64,000 nucleotides of DNA from Mayfieldus sp963781495 (lineage in GTDB: Bacteria; Actinomycetota; Thermoleophilia; Solirubrobacterales; 70-9): positions 248,001-312,000 of the forward strand of contig CAWAFX010000002.1 in the NCBI GenBank assembly GCA_963781495.1, given 5' to 3'. Positions 24,468-32,181 of the stretch are shown here, piece by piece. The notes beneath the pieces were generated by a model, which was not told where the DNA came from, searched no databases, and saw only the letters and a list, made by a program, of their open reading frames with translations. Position numbers and translations under genes: made by a program. Each line of letters begins with the position of its first letter. Within the stretch, counting starts at the first letter, position 1.

Positions 24468-26183
24468 GTGCACGCCAACCCCATCCGCCTCCTACGTCAG
24501 CTCAACCTCCGCCCCCCGGCGATCGCTGCGCTCGTCGTCTTCGTCGTCGCCGTGCCGGCCCTGGCCGTCGTCAAAGCTCACAATGGCCACCACTACGCGC
24601 TGTCGCGTGCCGACGCCATAGAGGCCGCGCGTGCGAACCGGCACGTGGCACCGACGCTCCGGGGTCAGGGTGAGGTGACGGTGCGGGTCACTCCGCTCGA
24701 TGAGACCTTGCAGCGGGTCACGTTCTTCAAGGGCGGGCGGGTTCTCGAAAACACGGTGGTCGACCCGCAGGGGCGCGTCGTCGCCGCGGGCCCCTACACC
24801 AGTTCCGGCAGCCGCATAGCCCATGACCTCGGGGTGCTGGTGTTGCTGACCCTCGTCTTTGTCCTCGCCACCGCTTCGCTGCCGATCCTCTCGCTGCGAA
24901 ATCTCGACGTCCTGGCGCTGGCGGCCTTCACGCCCGCCATCCGGCTACTCGATCTCTCCCTCCTGGATGCATCCCTGTACCTGGCCTACCTGCTGCTCGG
25001 CTATCTCGCCGCCCGCGCGGCGTGGATTGGTCTGCTTGGACCCGGCAGACGGCCGCAAAGCGCCCTGCTCTGGCATCTGACCCGCAATTTGACCTCGCCG
25101 GAGCGGAATCGGATTCTTGGCGGAATGACGCTCGCCGCAGCGACAGTCGTGGTGATGGTGGTCTACTCATCGACGGGCAGCAGCGACGTTGCCTACGCCT
25201 CGATGGCCGGCGCGACCAGCCTCCTGCATGGCGTCGCCCCCTACGGGCATCTACCCAACTTCATCGTCCACGGCGACACCTATCCGCTGCTCAACTACGT
25301 CTTCTACATCCCCGGTGCCCTCCTGCTGCCGGTCCACGACTACTTCAGCGATCCGTCGGGCGCCCTGATCGTCGACATCGGGTTGAGCCTCGGAGGCGCG
25401 GCGGGGCTCTTCTGGATTGCCAGGCGTCTGGCGCCATCCGGCAAAGGAGGAATCGACCGCGAGACCGAGTCGGCGCGGTTCGCCGGGATGCGGCTGGCGC
25501 TGGCATGGCTCACGTTCCCCGCCCTGATCCTCTCCGCCTCCAGCGGCAGCAACGACCCGCTGTTGGCGGCCTGTCTGATCGCCTCATTGGCCTGCTTCTC
25601 GCGCCGCTGGCAATCGGCCTTCGGCCTCGGCGTCGCCGCCTGGGTGAAGGTCGCGCCCCTGCTGGCCCTGCCGATCTGGCTGGCGCGGCTCTCCCGCCGG
25701 GAGCTGGTGATCGCGATCGCCGCCCTGGCCGGTCTCAGTGCGGCGCTTTGCGGCTGCTTGCTGATCCTCAATGGCACCGCGGCCCTGTCGGCGATGGTTC
25801 ATGGACTGGCCTTCCAGGCGCAGCGCGGCAGCATCACCTCGCTTTGGATCGGGCTGGGCTTCAGTGCTCTGCAGCCGGTTGCGGGAGGGCTGCTGCTTGC
25901 GCTGGTCGCCGCGGCGACCCTGGCCGTGCGCCGGGATCCGAAGCTCAAGGACGATCTGCCGCGGATGTCAGCCCTGCTGGCCGCGGTGCTGCTGCTGTCG
26001 CAGATCACCGCCAACTACTGGACCTGGGCCTACCTGCCCTGGGCGTTGGTGCCGCTGCTGGTAGCGATGTTCGGGCCAAGCGCAGTGCCGGGGAAGCCCG
26101 AGCCTGCCTTCGCGGTGCCGGAGGAGGCCTCTGACGGGTGGGTCGTACGCCGGCTCAACCGACGGCCGGCCGCCCGCCGCTAG
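24468..26183 (+). CDS. Polytopic membrane protein with PepSY-like N-domain, GT-C glycosyltransferase-like
   Basis: A 571-residue integral membrane protein. After a first helix (AALVVFVVAVPALAVVKAHN), residues 40-110 form an extracytoplasmic domain resembling PepSY (SRADAIEAARANRHVAPTLR). About ten further helices follow. The segment YASMAGATSLLHGVAPYGHL and the loop ASSGSNDPLLAACLIASLAC resemble polyprenyl-phosphate-sugar-dependent GT-C enzymes (GT87-like). It starts at GTG 24468 and sits on the opposite strand inside the pilus locus, between pilD and pilM. Its stop overlaps the pilD stop at CTAG. Pilus or envelope glycosylation is a guess from position; the fold call is moderate. Confidence 0.68.
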   Translation: MHANPIRLLRQLNLRPPAIAALVVFVVAVPALAVVKAHNGHHYALSRADAIEAARANRHVAPTLRGQGEVTVRVTPLDETLQRVTFFKGGRVLENTVVDPQGRVVAAGPYTSSGSRIAHDLGVLVLLTLVFVLATASLPILSLRNLDVLALAAFTPAIRLLDLSLLDASLYLAYLLLGYLAARAAWIGLLGPGRRPQSALLWHLTRNLTSPERNRILGGMTLAAATVVVMVVYSSTGSSDVAYASMAGATSLLHGVAPYGHLPNFIVHGDTYPLLNYVFYIPGALLLPVHDYFSDPSGALIVDIGLSLGGAAGLFWIARRLAPSGKGGIDRETESARFAGMRLALAWLTFPALILSASSGSNDPLLAACLIASLACFSRRWQSAFGLGVAAWVKVAPLLALPIWLARLSRRELVIAIAALAGLSAALCGCLLILNGTAALSAMVHGLAFQAQRGSITSLWIGLGFSALQPVAGGLLLALVAAATLAVRRDPKLKDDLPRMSALLAAVLLLSQITANYWTWAYLPWALVPLLVAMFGPSAVPGKPEPAFAVPEEASDGWVVRRLNRRPAARR

Positions 26184-26945
26184 CGGTTCAGAAACGTACT
26201 CAGGTACCAATTGATCAGCTGATCGCCGGCCAGCAGCCCGACGAAGCCGCCGAGGGCGAGGAAGGGTCCGAAGGGCACCCCCTGCTTGCGGGCGGCGGCG
26301 CCATGGCGGAGCATCAGCCCGACCCCGACCAGCGCCCCGGCGAGAAAGCCGACCAGCAGCGCCGGGGCGACTGCCGCCCCCAGATAGAGGCCCATCAGGG
26401 CGGCGAGCTTGACGTCGCCCATCCCCATCCCGTTGGGGTAGACGAGCGCCGCCAGCAGCAGGCCCCCTCCGGCCGCAAGGGCGGCGATCGCCCGCTCCGG
26501 GAGGCTGCCGGGGTCGGCCGCCGCCGCAATCGCAATCCCGGCCAGCGCCGAGACGAGCAGGATCCGATTGGGGATGATCCGCCGCTCGAGGTCGGTCAGG
26601 GTTATCGCCGCCAGGGTCGCGACGAAGACCAAACCCATCACGAGCTGGGCTGGGTCGTCCCAGAGCACCAGCACGGTGGCGACGAAGGCGACGGCGAGCG
26701 AGAGCTCGACCGCCGGGTAGCGCAGCGGGGATCGGCTCGCCGCAACTGCGGCAGCGCCCGCGCAGCCAGAGCCAGGAGAGGACCGGGACGTTGTCGTAGG
26801 CGGCGATCTGCGCGCCGCAGGCCGGGCATTGCGAGCGGCCGCTGACGACCGAGAGCCGGCGCGGCATCCGGTGCGCGACCACGCTCACGAAGCTGCCGGC
26901 GGCGAGGCCGCCGAGGAAGGCGAACGATGCTGCTAGGGCCATCAT
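26180..26945 (-). pseudogene. pilD: Prepilin peptidase / N-methyltransferase PilD (A24), single frameshift
   Basis: The bifunctional membrane enzyme that cleaves and N-methylates type IV prepilins. The N-terminal part has the zinc-binding pairs CPACGAQIAAYDNVPVLSW and CRSCGEPIP. The catalytic aspartates are in TDLERRIIPN and GMGDVKLAALMG. The two parts are in different frames: GEPIP is followed, after removal of one base from the GGGG run at 26727-26730, by LRYPAVELSLAVAFVATVLV. The repaired protein is about 254 residues with the usual eight helices. The start ATGATG is at 26945; the stop shares CTAG with the convergent GT-C gene. A homopolymer error is the simplest explanation. Confidence 0.88.
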
Positions 26946-27010
26946 CGGGTCAATCGGCGCCGCGCCGACCGAGCTTGAGGTTAAGGACGGCCCCGGCCGC
27001 CCTCGCCCCG

Positions 27011-28465
27011 CTAGCCGAGCGGCGTCGTGGTGTCGACCTGGAGCCGGGACGGGAACAGCGGGTGGTCGTACATGAACTCCAGCGGCCCGGCCGTCGTCTT
27101 GGGAACGGCGATCGCCAGTCCGAGGCGGGAGTTCGGGGTGATCTTGAGGTCGCCGCCGCTATCGGTGAGGGTGGCCGAGGTGATCATCGGGTTCGGCGGC
27201 TCGTCGGTGAGGTCGCCGTAGTCGCGCGGCCAGTTGCCGTTGTCGGTGTTGCACTCGACGGTGCAGATCCAGGACGGCGTCGTCATGCTGGCGCCGCTGC
27301 CGAAGAACTTGTCCGCGTTGCCCGGGGTGCGGCGGAAGAGCCAGATGCAGAGCGAGCCGGGATAGGTGTTCGGGTTGGGGGAGGTGGCGGTGCGAAGGGT
27401 GCGCGAGAAGAAGGTGAAGGTCACCGGGCCGTCGATGATGAAGTTTCCGAAGCCGGGGTCGATCGGGTCGCTGAGCCAGACGTGGAAGCGCTGCTGGGGG
27501 TTTGTGTTGCCGGAGGCGCCGAAGGAGCAGGTGGGGCTGGATTGGGACTGGGGTGCGAGCTGGATCCCCGACTCGGCTGAGTCGCCCGTCTTCAGGGTCG
27601 AGCTGGAGTCGTTTTGGTAGTCGAAGTAGGGATCGGTCTGCTGACCGGGCGGCTGGAAGGTCATCAGGGTGTCGGGAGCCCCGGCGGTGGCACCGGACTT
27701 GGCCCCGTCCCCGCAGGCGCCGAAGGTGTTGTGCAGAGCGTGGGCACTGATGTCGACGTGATTGGTCGGCGGGGTCGCGGCGCAGGGAGTGTCGCTGAGC
27801 CAGAACTGCTGCGCGGTGACCACCGGCCCACCCCCGGCCGGGATGTCGCTGGTGGCCGTGGTGGTGGGATCGGTGAAGTCGGAGTGGAGCTCGATGTAGT
27901 TGCTGGCCCCGGTTTGCGTGGTCGAGTCCGGCGCGACGATGACGATCAGGCGCCTGATGTCCTGGCCGGTGCAGGTCGGGCTCGGGCAGCCGTTGTCGCT
28001 GCGCCAGACGACGAAGCGGTAGATCTGCCCCTTCACGGTGCCGTTCTGAAACGACGACTGAGGATCGATGCTGCCCTTTTGGACGACGCCACCGCCGATC
28101 TTGGTCCCCCCCTTGACCACCAGCGGGGCGTAGTCAGGGGTGCCGGTGCGGTTGAGGTTGAAGTTGCCGCCCAGGACGCGGTAGTCGGGGTTGGCGGGAT
28201 TGGCGTCGTGGTCGGGCTGCGCGGTCAGCGCGACGGACTCGTAGTCCATCGCCCGCGCCGACTCCAACTCCTGCTGGGCGACGCTGAGCGCGACCTGGCG
28301 CTGCTGGGCCTTGAAGGTGGAGCGGTTGCCGGCGTCATAGCCGGCGAAGATCGCCAGCGAGGTCAGCATCAGCATCACCGCCGCGATCAGGCCCTCGACG
28401 ATCGTGAAGCCCTGCTCCCCGGAGAGCGGCGCCAAGCGCCGGCGGACTTTCGAGCGCGGGGTCAT
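27011..28465 (-). CDS. Large pseudopilin (type IV pilin-like) with extended ectodomain
   Basis: A 484-residue protein with a class III N-terminal leader: basic MTPRSKVRRRLAPLSGEQ, then the cleavage motif G|FTIVEGLIAAVMLMLTSLA with Glu at position 5. The rest is a large extracellular domain rich in Thr, Pro, Gly and Asn, with Cys pairs (DNGCPSPTCTG, PSWICTVECNTDNG). Minor pilins are usually 120-250 residues, so this one is unusually large. A tip adhesin or shaft-interrupting subunit is possible. ATG 28465 overlaps the upstream pseudopilin stop as ATGA, fixing the start. The ectodomain fold is not recognised. Confidence 0.8.
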   Translation of the reverse strand: MTPRSKVRRRLAPLSGEQGFTIVEGLIAAVMLMLTSLAIFAGYDAGNRSTFKAQQRQVALSVAQQELESARAMDYESVALTAQPDHDANPANPDYRVLGGNFNLNRTGTPDYAPLVVKGGTKIGGGVVQKGSIDPQSSFQNGTVKGQIYRFVVWRSDNGCPSPTCTGQDIRRLIVIVAPDSTTQTGASNYIELHSDFTDPTTTATSDIPAGGGPVVTAQQFWLSDTPCAATPPTNHVDISAHALHNTFGACGDGAKSGATAGAPDTLMTFQPPGQQTDPYFDYQNDSSSTLKTGDSAESGIQLAPQSQSSPTCSFGASGNTNPQQRFHVWLSDPIDPGFGNFIIDGPVTFTFFSRTLRTATSPNPNTYPGSLCIWLFRRTPGNADKFFGSGASMTTPSWICTVECNTDNGNWPRDYGDLTDEPPNPMITSATLTDSGGDLKITPNSRLGLAIAVPKTTAGPLEFMYDHPLFPSRLQVDTTTPLG

Positions 28466-29040
28466 GTGCCGGAATTCCTCACGGCGCTGCCGTCGGTAAG
28501 AGTGATCGCGCCGCCGGTGGCGGGGTCCTTGGTCGGCAGCTTCACGCTGAGGGCGACATAGCCCCAACCTAGTTCGTGGCCATGCGAGAAGCTGAAGATG
28601 TTGGGGCTGGCCAGGCCGGTGATCGCAGTCACGGCGCTCGCCGTGCCCTCCTTGCGGGTGCAGGAGGCGCTACCGGCGCTGCCGGCGCAGAAGTAGGTGA
28701 CGCTGCACTTGATCGCCGCGGCAGTCGGCGCCAGCAGCGTCGTCGCACCGCAGCTGGAGTGGCGGACCCAGGTGCTGAGGTTGAGCGTGGTCGCGCTTCC
28801 GGAAGCCGACTCGGCCGAGCGGATGTCGCGCAGCACCTCCTCGGAGAAGGCGCGGGCGTCGCCGATGCTCGTCGCCGCGTCCTCTGTGCGGCCGCTGGTC
28901 TTGGCGGCGCCGTCGATGATCGGCAGGGCGGCGAAGATGATCGCCAGGGTCATCGAGATCCCGATCAGAAGCTCGATCAGTGTCCAGCCGCGCTCGCCGT
29001 GAAGGCGGCGGGTGATTCTCTTCTTGGTCTGAGAAGTCAT
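28462..29040 (-). CDS. Minor pseudopilin with Trp at mature position 1
   Basis: A 192-residue pilin-like protein. The leader MTSQTKKRITRRLHGERG precedes the cleavage motif G|WTLIELLIGISMTLAIIFAA, with the conserved Glu5 but Trp instead of the usual Phe at mature position 1. Two cysteine pairs (RHSSCGA, IKCSVTYFCAG, ASCTRKE) suggest disulfides. It lies between pilA and the large pseudopilin and overlaps the latter by 4 bp. It is probably processed by PilD and part of a priming or tip complex. Confidence 0.83.
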   Translation of the reverse strand: MTSQTKKRITRRLHGERGWTLIELLIGISMTLAIIFAALPIIDGAAKTSGRTEDAATSIGDARAFSEEVLRDIRSAESASGSATTLNLSTWVRHSSCGATTLLAPTAAAIKCSVTYFCAGSAGSASCTRKEGTASAVTAITGLASPNIFSFSHGHELGWGYVALSVKLPTKDPATGGAITLTDGSAVRNSGT

Positions 29041-29142
29041 CTCTATGAAGTTGGGTGCTGGGAAAAAGTCACATGGGGAGCGAGCCGGAATGGCTCGCCC
29101 CCCATGAATCGACTTGGCCGTCAGGCCTCCGTCACGACCGGA

Positions 29143-29589
29143 CTATTGGGTCCAGGTCGCGTTCGTGCCGGAGCTCGGTGGACAGCCACCCGTCCCCGGC
29201 TTGTCGCATGTACCGAGAACCGTTCCGTTCACGATGCGCCCGAGGGAGTACTTGACTCCGTCCGGCGTTGCGGGTGCTTCAATCGAGTAACTGAAGAATC
29301 CCGGATACGTGATCTTCACGGACGCGGGAATCGTCGACTCGTAACCATTCAGGATCGTGCCAGTGGCACCTGCATACGAGCCGCCGTTGTCGGTGGAGTA
29401 GGTCTCCATCGCGGTGGCCGCGGTACGCAGCATGGCCTTGGTCTGGGCGTCGGTCGCCTTCTGCCTCTGGTTGAGGAAGGCAGGGATGGCGATCGCGGCC
29501 AGAATCCCGAGGATCAACATGACGACCAGAAGCTCAATCAGCGTGAATCCCGACTCGCTCCCGGCCCTCTCACGGAGCCTCTTCAGCAT
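29143..29589 (-). CDS. pilA: Major type IV pilin PilA
   Basis: A 148-residue type IVa-like pilin. The short leader MLKRLRERAGSESG is followed by FTLIELLVVMLILGILAAIA, the canonical N-terminal helix with Phe1 and Glu5. The globular part has a C-terminal Cys pair (GTCDKPGTGGCPP) that probably forms the D-region loop. A strong Shine-Dalgarno AGGAGGT lies 5 bp before the ATG, the clearest ribosome site in the locus, as expected for the most abundant product. It is preceded by a 190-bp region with inverted repeats and separated from the pseudopilin by 102 bp, so it may have its own promoter. Confidence 0.93.
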   Translation of the reverse strand: MLKRLRERAGSESGFTLIELLVVMLILGILAAIAIPAFLNQRQKATDAQTKAMLRTAATAMETYSTDNGGSYAGATGTILNGYESTIPASVKITYPGFFSYSIEAPATPDGVKYSLGRIVNGTVLGTCDKPGTGGCPPSSGTNATWTQ

Positions 29590-29736
29590 TTAGGTACCTC
29601 CTAATGGACCTTTGCTGTTTCACCAGAGGGGCCGGTTCAGGACCCGCTGGCCTTTACTTGGGGGCCTATCGGAGCTTTGGAGCGGCGCCTTTACCCCTGC
29701 ATAGCCGCAACGAGGTAGGCGGGAGCAGCAATATTG

Positions 29737-29790
29737 GGCGGACGTTCGTCCGCCGTTCAAGCCTCTGCCCGGAGGCTTCCGCTCAGCGGA
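29737..29790 (-). promoter_or_regulatory. Three consecutive inverted repeats between pilC and pilA
   Basis: In the transcribed direction these are TCCGCT-G-AGCGGA (29778-29790, overlapping the pilC stop), AAGCCTC-CGGGCA-GAGGCTT (29759-29778), and GGCGGAC-GAAC-GTCCGCC (29737-29754). All three are perfect. No T-tract follows, so they are not standard terminators. They may protect the pilC 3' end, separate pilC from pilA expression, or bind a regulator. Confidence 0.45.
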
Positions 29791-31018
29791 TGTTGTTGTA
29801 GATCGAGAGCATCGGCATGTACATCGAGATAACGATGAAGCCGACGATGCCACCGACGAAGACGATCATCAGCGGCTCGATCAGGGCGGTCAGCGCCTTC
29901 ACCTTGGCGTCGACCTCAGCCTCGTAGAAATCGGCGATCTTGCCGAGCATCTGGTCGAGCTGGCCGGTTTCCTCGCCGACCGCGACCATGTGCCCGACCA
30001 TCGCCGGGAAGATCGGGCTGCGCTCGATCGGGGCGGCAAGCGTCCCCCCGGACTTGATCGAGTCATAGACCTCGTCCATCGCCTCCTCGACCATGATGTT
30101 GCCCGAGGTCTGCCCGGTGACCTTGATCGCCTGCAGCAGCGGCACGCCGGCCGAGATGCTCCCCGAGAGGGTGCGCGACCAGCGCGCGAGGGCGACCTTC
30201 TGGACGATGTCGCCGATGTGGGCGGGAAGCCTCAACTTCACCCGGTCCCACCAGTGGCGTCCCACCTCGGTCTTCTTGAACTGGAAGAAGGCGATCAGCA
30301 GCGCGGCGATCCCCGGGAAGAGGATGAACCAGTAGCCGGTCACGGCGTGGGAGATGCCGACCGTGACCTGGGTGATCGCGGGAAGCTCGGAGCTGGTGTC
30401 GGGGCTGGACTGGGCGATGTCCTTGAAGACGCCGACGAAGACCGGCACGACGAAGGCGACGATCGCGATCAGCACCACGCAGGCAAAGCAGAAGACGAAG
30501 GTCGGATAGGTCGTCGCGGAGCGGATCTGGCGCTTCAGCGAGTCGAGCTTCTCGAGCTGGAAGGCGATCCGCTCCAGCGCCTGCTCGAGCTGTCCCGAGG
30601 ACTCACCGGAGCGCACCAGCGAGCGGTAGAGGGTGTCGAAGACCTTGGGGTGTCGGTCCATCGCCTGGGCCAGCGAGCTCCCCGCCTCGACGTCCTGGCG
30701 CACCTCGCCGACCGCTTCGGCGAGCAGCTCGTTGTCGGTCTGATCCTCGAGCGTGCTCAGGGCCCGCAGCATCGGCATCCCCGAAGCGATCAGGGTCGCG
30801 AACTGGCGCGAGAAGACCGAGAGGTCGCGCAGGCCGACGCGGCGAAAGCGGTCGAGCAGGCTCTCGAGCCTGAATGCCTCCTTCTTCTCGGAGACGTCGA
30901 GGACGATCAGCCCGCGGTCGCGGAGCTGCTCGGAGACGACCGACTTGGATTCGGCGTCGACCTCGCCCCGGGAAGGAATGCCGGCGACGTCGACGGCGCG
31001 AAAGGCGAAGGTGCTCAT
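29783..31018 (-). CDS. pilC: PilC, type IV pilus inner-membrane platform protein (GspF family)
   Basis: A 411-residue T2SSF protein that couples the motor ATPases to pilin polymerisation. It contains two homologous cytoplasmic domains: SVFSRQFATLIASGMPMLRA with LYRSLVRSGESSGQLEQALE in the first, and RTLSGSISAGVPLLQAIKVT with MVAVGEETGQLDQMLGKIAD in the second. Helices lie at about residues 170-195, 225-245 and 380-400. Length and motifs are standard. It follows pilT by 15 bp. Confidence 0.95.
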   Translation of the reverse strand: MSTFAFRAVDVAGIPSRGEVDAESKSVVSEQLRDRGLIVLDVSEKKEAFRLESLLDRFRRVGLRDLSVFSRQFATLIASGMPMLRALSTLEDQTDNELLAEAVGEVRQDVEAGSSLAQAMDRHPKVFDTLYRSLVRSGESSGQLEQALERIAFQLEKLDSLKRQIRSATTYPTFVFCFACVVLIAIVAFVVPVFVGVFKDIAQSSPDTSSELPAITQVTVGISHAVTGYWFILFPGIAALLIAFFQFKKTEVGRHWWDRVKLRLPAHIGDIVQKVALARWSRTLSGSISAGVPLLQAIKVTGQTSGNIMVEEAMDEVYDSIKSGGTLAAPIERSPIFPAMVGHMVAVGEETGQLDQMLGKIADFYEAEVDAKVKALTALIEPLMIVFVGGIVGFIVISMYMPMLSIYNNIR

Positions 31019-31033
31019 ACGTAGGTGACTGAT

Positions 31034-32131
31034 TCAGCCGCCGGCTGCGGACCCGTGGGCCGAAGCTCCGCCGGCCAGAAGCCGCTTCAGCTCCTCAGGG
31101 ACCGCCGAGCGCTGCTCGGCAAGGGCGGGGTTGATCTTGCCCTGGCGCACGAGCCGGGCGAGATCGGAGTCCATCGTCTGCATGCCGTTGGCGCCGGAGG
31201 TCTGGATCGTCGAGTAGAGCTGGTGCGTCTTGCCCTCGCGGATCAGGTTTCGAACCGCGGGGGTCGGCACCATCACCTCGCAGGCGACGGTGCGCCCGGA
31301 TCCGTCGGCGGTCGGAAGCAGCTGCTGGGTGACGATCCCCTGCAGGGCGATCGAGAGCTGCATCCGCACCTGGGCCTGCTGGTGGGGCGGGAAGACGTCG
31401 ATGATCCGGTCGACCGTCTGCGAGGCCGACTGGGTGTGCAGGGTCGCGAAGACGAGGTGGCCGGTCTCGGCCGCGGTCAGCGCCGTGGAGACCGTCTCGA
31501 GGTCGCGCATCTCGCCGACGAGGATCACGTCGGGGTCCTCGCGCAGCGCGCCGCGCAGGGCGCTGGCGAAGTCGATCGCGTCGGAGCCGATCTCGCGCTG
31601 GTTGACGATGCAGCTGCCGTGCTTGTGCAGGAACTCGATCGGATCCTCGATCGTGAGGATGTGCTCCTCACGCTCCTGGTTGATGATGTTGACCATCGAG
31701 GCGAGCGAGGTCGACTTGCCCGATCCGGTCGGGCCGGTGACGAGCACGAAGCCGCGCGGCTTGCGGGTGAAGTCGCGGATCACCGACGGCAGCCCAAGCT
31801 CCTCGAGCTCGGGGATCTGATCGGGGGTGTGCCTCATCGCGAGGCTGATCGCCCCGCGCTGGAAGTAGCAATTGACGCGGAACCGGGCCACGCTCGGAAT
31901 CGAGTAGGCGAAGTCGAGCGACTTCTGGTTCTCGAAGCGCTTGCGCTGGTCGTCATTGAGGATGCTGTAGACGACGTCGCGCGTCTGCTGCGGCGTCAGC
32001 TCCGGGTAGCCGTCCATCGGCTTGATACGGCCGCGTACGCGCAGCACCGGCGGCGAACCTGCGGTCAAATGGACGTCGGAGGCGTTGGCCTCGACCATCT
32101 TCGTGAGCACTTCGGCGAAATCAAAGTCCAT
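31034..32131 (-). CDS. pilT: PilT, type IV pilus retraction ATPase
   Basis: A 365-residue hexameric secretion-superfamily ATPase that powers pilus disassembly. It shows the PAS-like N-domain (ASDVHLTAGSPPVLRVRGRI), Walker A GPTGSGKSTS, the Asp box ILTIEDPIEFLHK, Walker B-containing DPDVILVGEMRDLETVSTAL and the His box TGHLVFATLHTQSA. Unlike textbook PilT, the C-terminal AIRNLIRE-type motif appears here as AVRNLIREGKTHQL. It lies between pilB and pilC. A second, broken PilT homologue is at 36524. Confidence 0.94.
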   Translation of the reverse strand: MDFDFAEVLTKMVEANASDVHLTAGSPPVLRVRGRIKPMDGYPELTPQQTRDVVYSILNDDQRKRFENQKSLDFAYSIPSVARFRVNCYFQRGAISLAMRHTPDQIPELEELGLPSVIRDFTRKPRGFVLVTGPTGSGKSTSLASMVNIINQEREEHILTIEDPIEFLHKHGSCIVNQREIGSDAIDFASALRGALREDPDVILVGEMRDLETVSTALTAAETGHLVFATLHTQSASQTVDRIIDVFPPHQQAQVRMQLSIALQGIVTQQLLPTADGSGRTVACEVMVPTPAVRNLIREGKTHQLYSTIQTSGANGMQTMDSDLARLVRQGKINPALAEQRSAVPEELKRLLAGGASAHGSAAGG

Positions 32132-32181
32132 GGTTCCGTGGGGCTATCGTCGGGGCCGGCGCTTGACTTGAGCACCGGGCC

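Noticed and set aside
29640..29710. A c-di-GMP riboswitch before pilA (the string AAAGCTCCGATAGGC in the transcript looked reminiscent)
   Set aside because: The conserved tetraloop, receptor and paired core of the GEMM class could not be laid out. Only scattered AAAGG motifs and dyads are present.
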